From: Epulopiscium sp. Nele67-Bin004 | GTDB taxonomy: Bacteria > Bacillota_A > Clostridia > Lachnospirales > Cellulosilyticaceae | Assembly: GCA_002007315.1 (NCBI GenBank) | Contig: LNZQ01000111.1 | Span: 1 to 6,040 of the forward strand | Length of the DNA: 6,040 bases | Reading direction: 5' to 3' | Shown: positions 6,009 to 6,040 of the stretch, piece by piece | Layout of the letters: every line of letters starts with the position of its first letter | Position numbering within the stretch: the stretch's first letter is position 1 | Notes under the pieces: model-generated | The model's input: the letters and a program-made list of their open reading frames with translations, nothing else | What the model was told of the DNA's origin: nothing | The model's database searches: none | Program-made: the position numbers and the translations under genes

Positions 6009-6040
6009 TGATTAATATAGAGTTATATTTTAAAAATGAT
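6008..6040 (+). CDS. prp: Probable ribosomal-processing cysteine protease Prp (partial, 5' end)
   Basis: An open frame starting at ATG 6008, overlapping the rplU stop by one base, runs to the window edge and gives [11 protein letters not shown]. In Firmicutes the gene between rplU and rpmA encodes Prp, which cuts the N-terminal extension off bL27; Prp proteins start with a short beta strand of the type MIxxxxxRxxxG, which this resembles. The catalytic His and Cys lie beyond the window, so the call rests on position plus 11 residues. There is no strong ribosome binding site, suggesting coupling to rplU translation. Confidence 0.7.
   Translation, partial: MINIELYFKND

Overview
The window is an AT-rich stretch of a low-GC Gram-positive genome. 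Gene content and order point to Clostridia: minE-rodA-mgsA, then a radical SAM gene with its DUF2344 partner, RNase G, rplU and prp. Both blocks are familiar in clostridial chromosomes. Genus cannot be fixed from this sequence. All real genes lie on the + strand, and no mobile element, CRISPR array, tRNA or rRNA is visible.

Region 1 (1-1908) is the end of a cell-shape and division operon. It holds possibly the last codons of minD, then minE (division-site placement), rodA (SEDS glycan polymerase of the elongation machinery) and a methylglyoxal synthase family gene, closed by an intrinsic terminator. The MgsA-like protein lacks the catalytic aspartate of the family.

Region 2 (1938-5579) is a tightly coupled three-gene unit. 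It contains a TIGR03960-type radical SAM protein (615 aa), a TIGR03936/DUF2344 protein (224 aa) overlapping it by 11 bp, and an RNase E/G family protein overlapping that by 4 bp. The first two are known elsewhere as one fused protein; their reaction is unknown to me. The RNase keeps both catalytic aspartates and the 5'-sensor residues but stops before the zinc-link and C-terminal small domain.

Region 3 (5576-6040) is a ribosomal-protein unit. A good sigma-A-type promoter, whose -35 box contains the RNase stop codon, drives a structured leader of the L21-leader type, rplU (bL21) and the first 11 codons of a probable prp gene (protease that trims bL27), whose start overlaps the rplU stop by one base.

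Most of the window is ordinary housekeeping DNA. I see no clear new system. The best leads are the active-site changes in the MgsA-like protein and the shortened RNase G.
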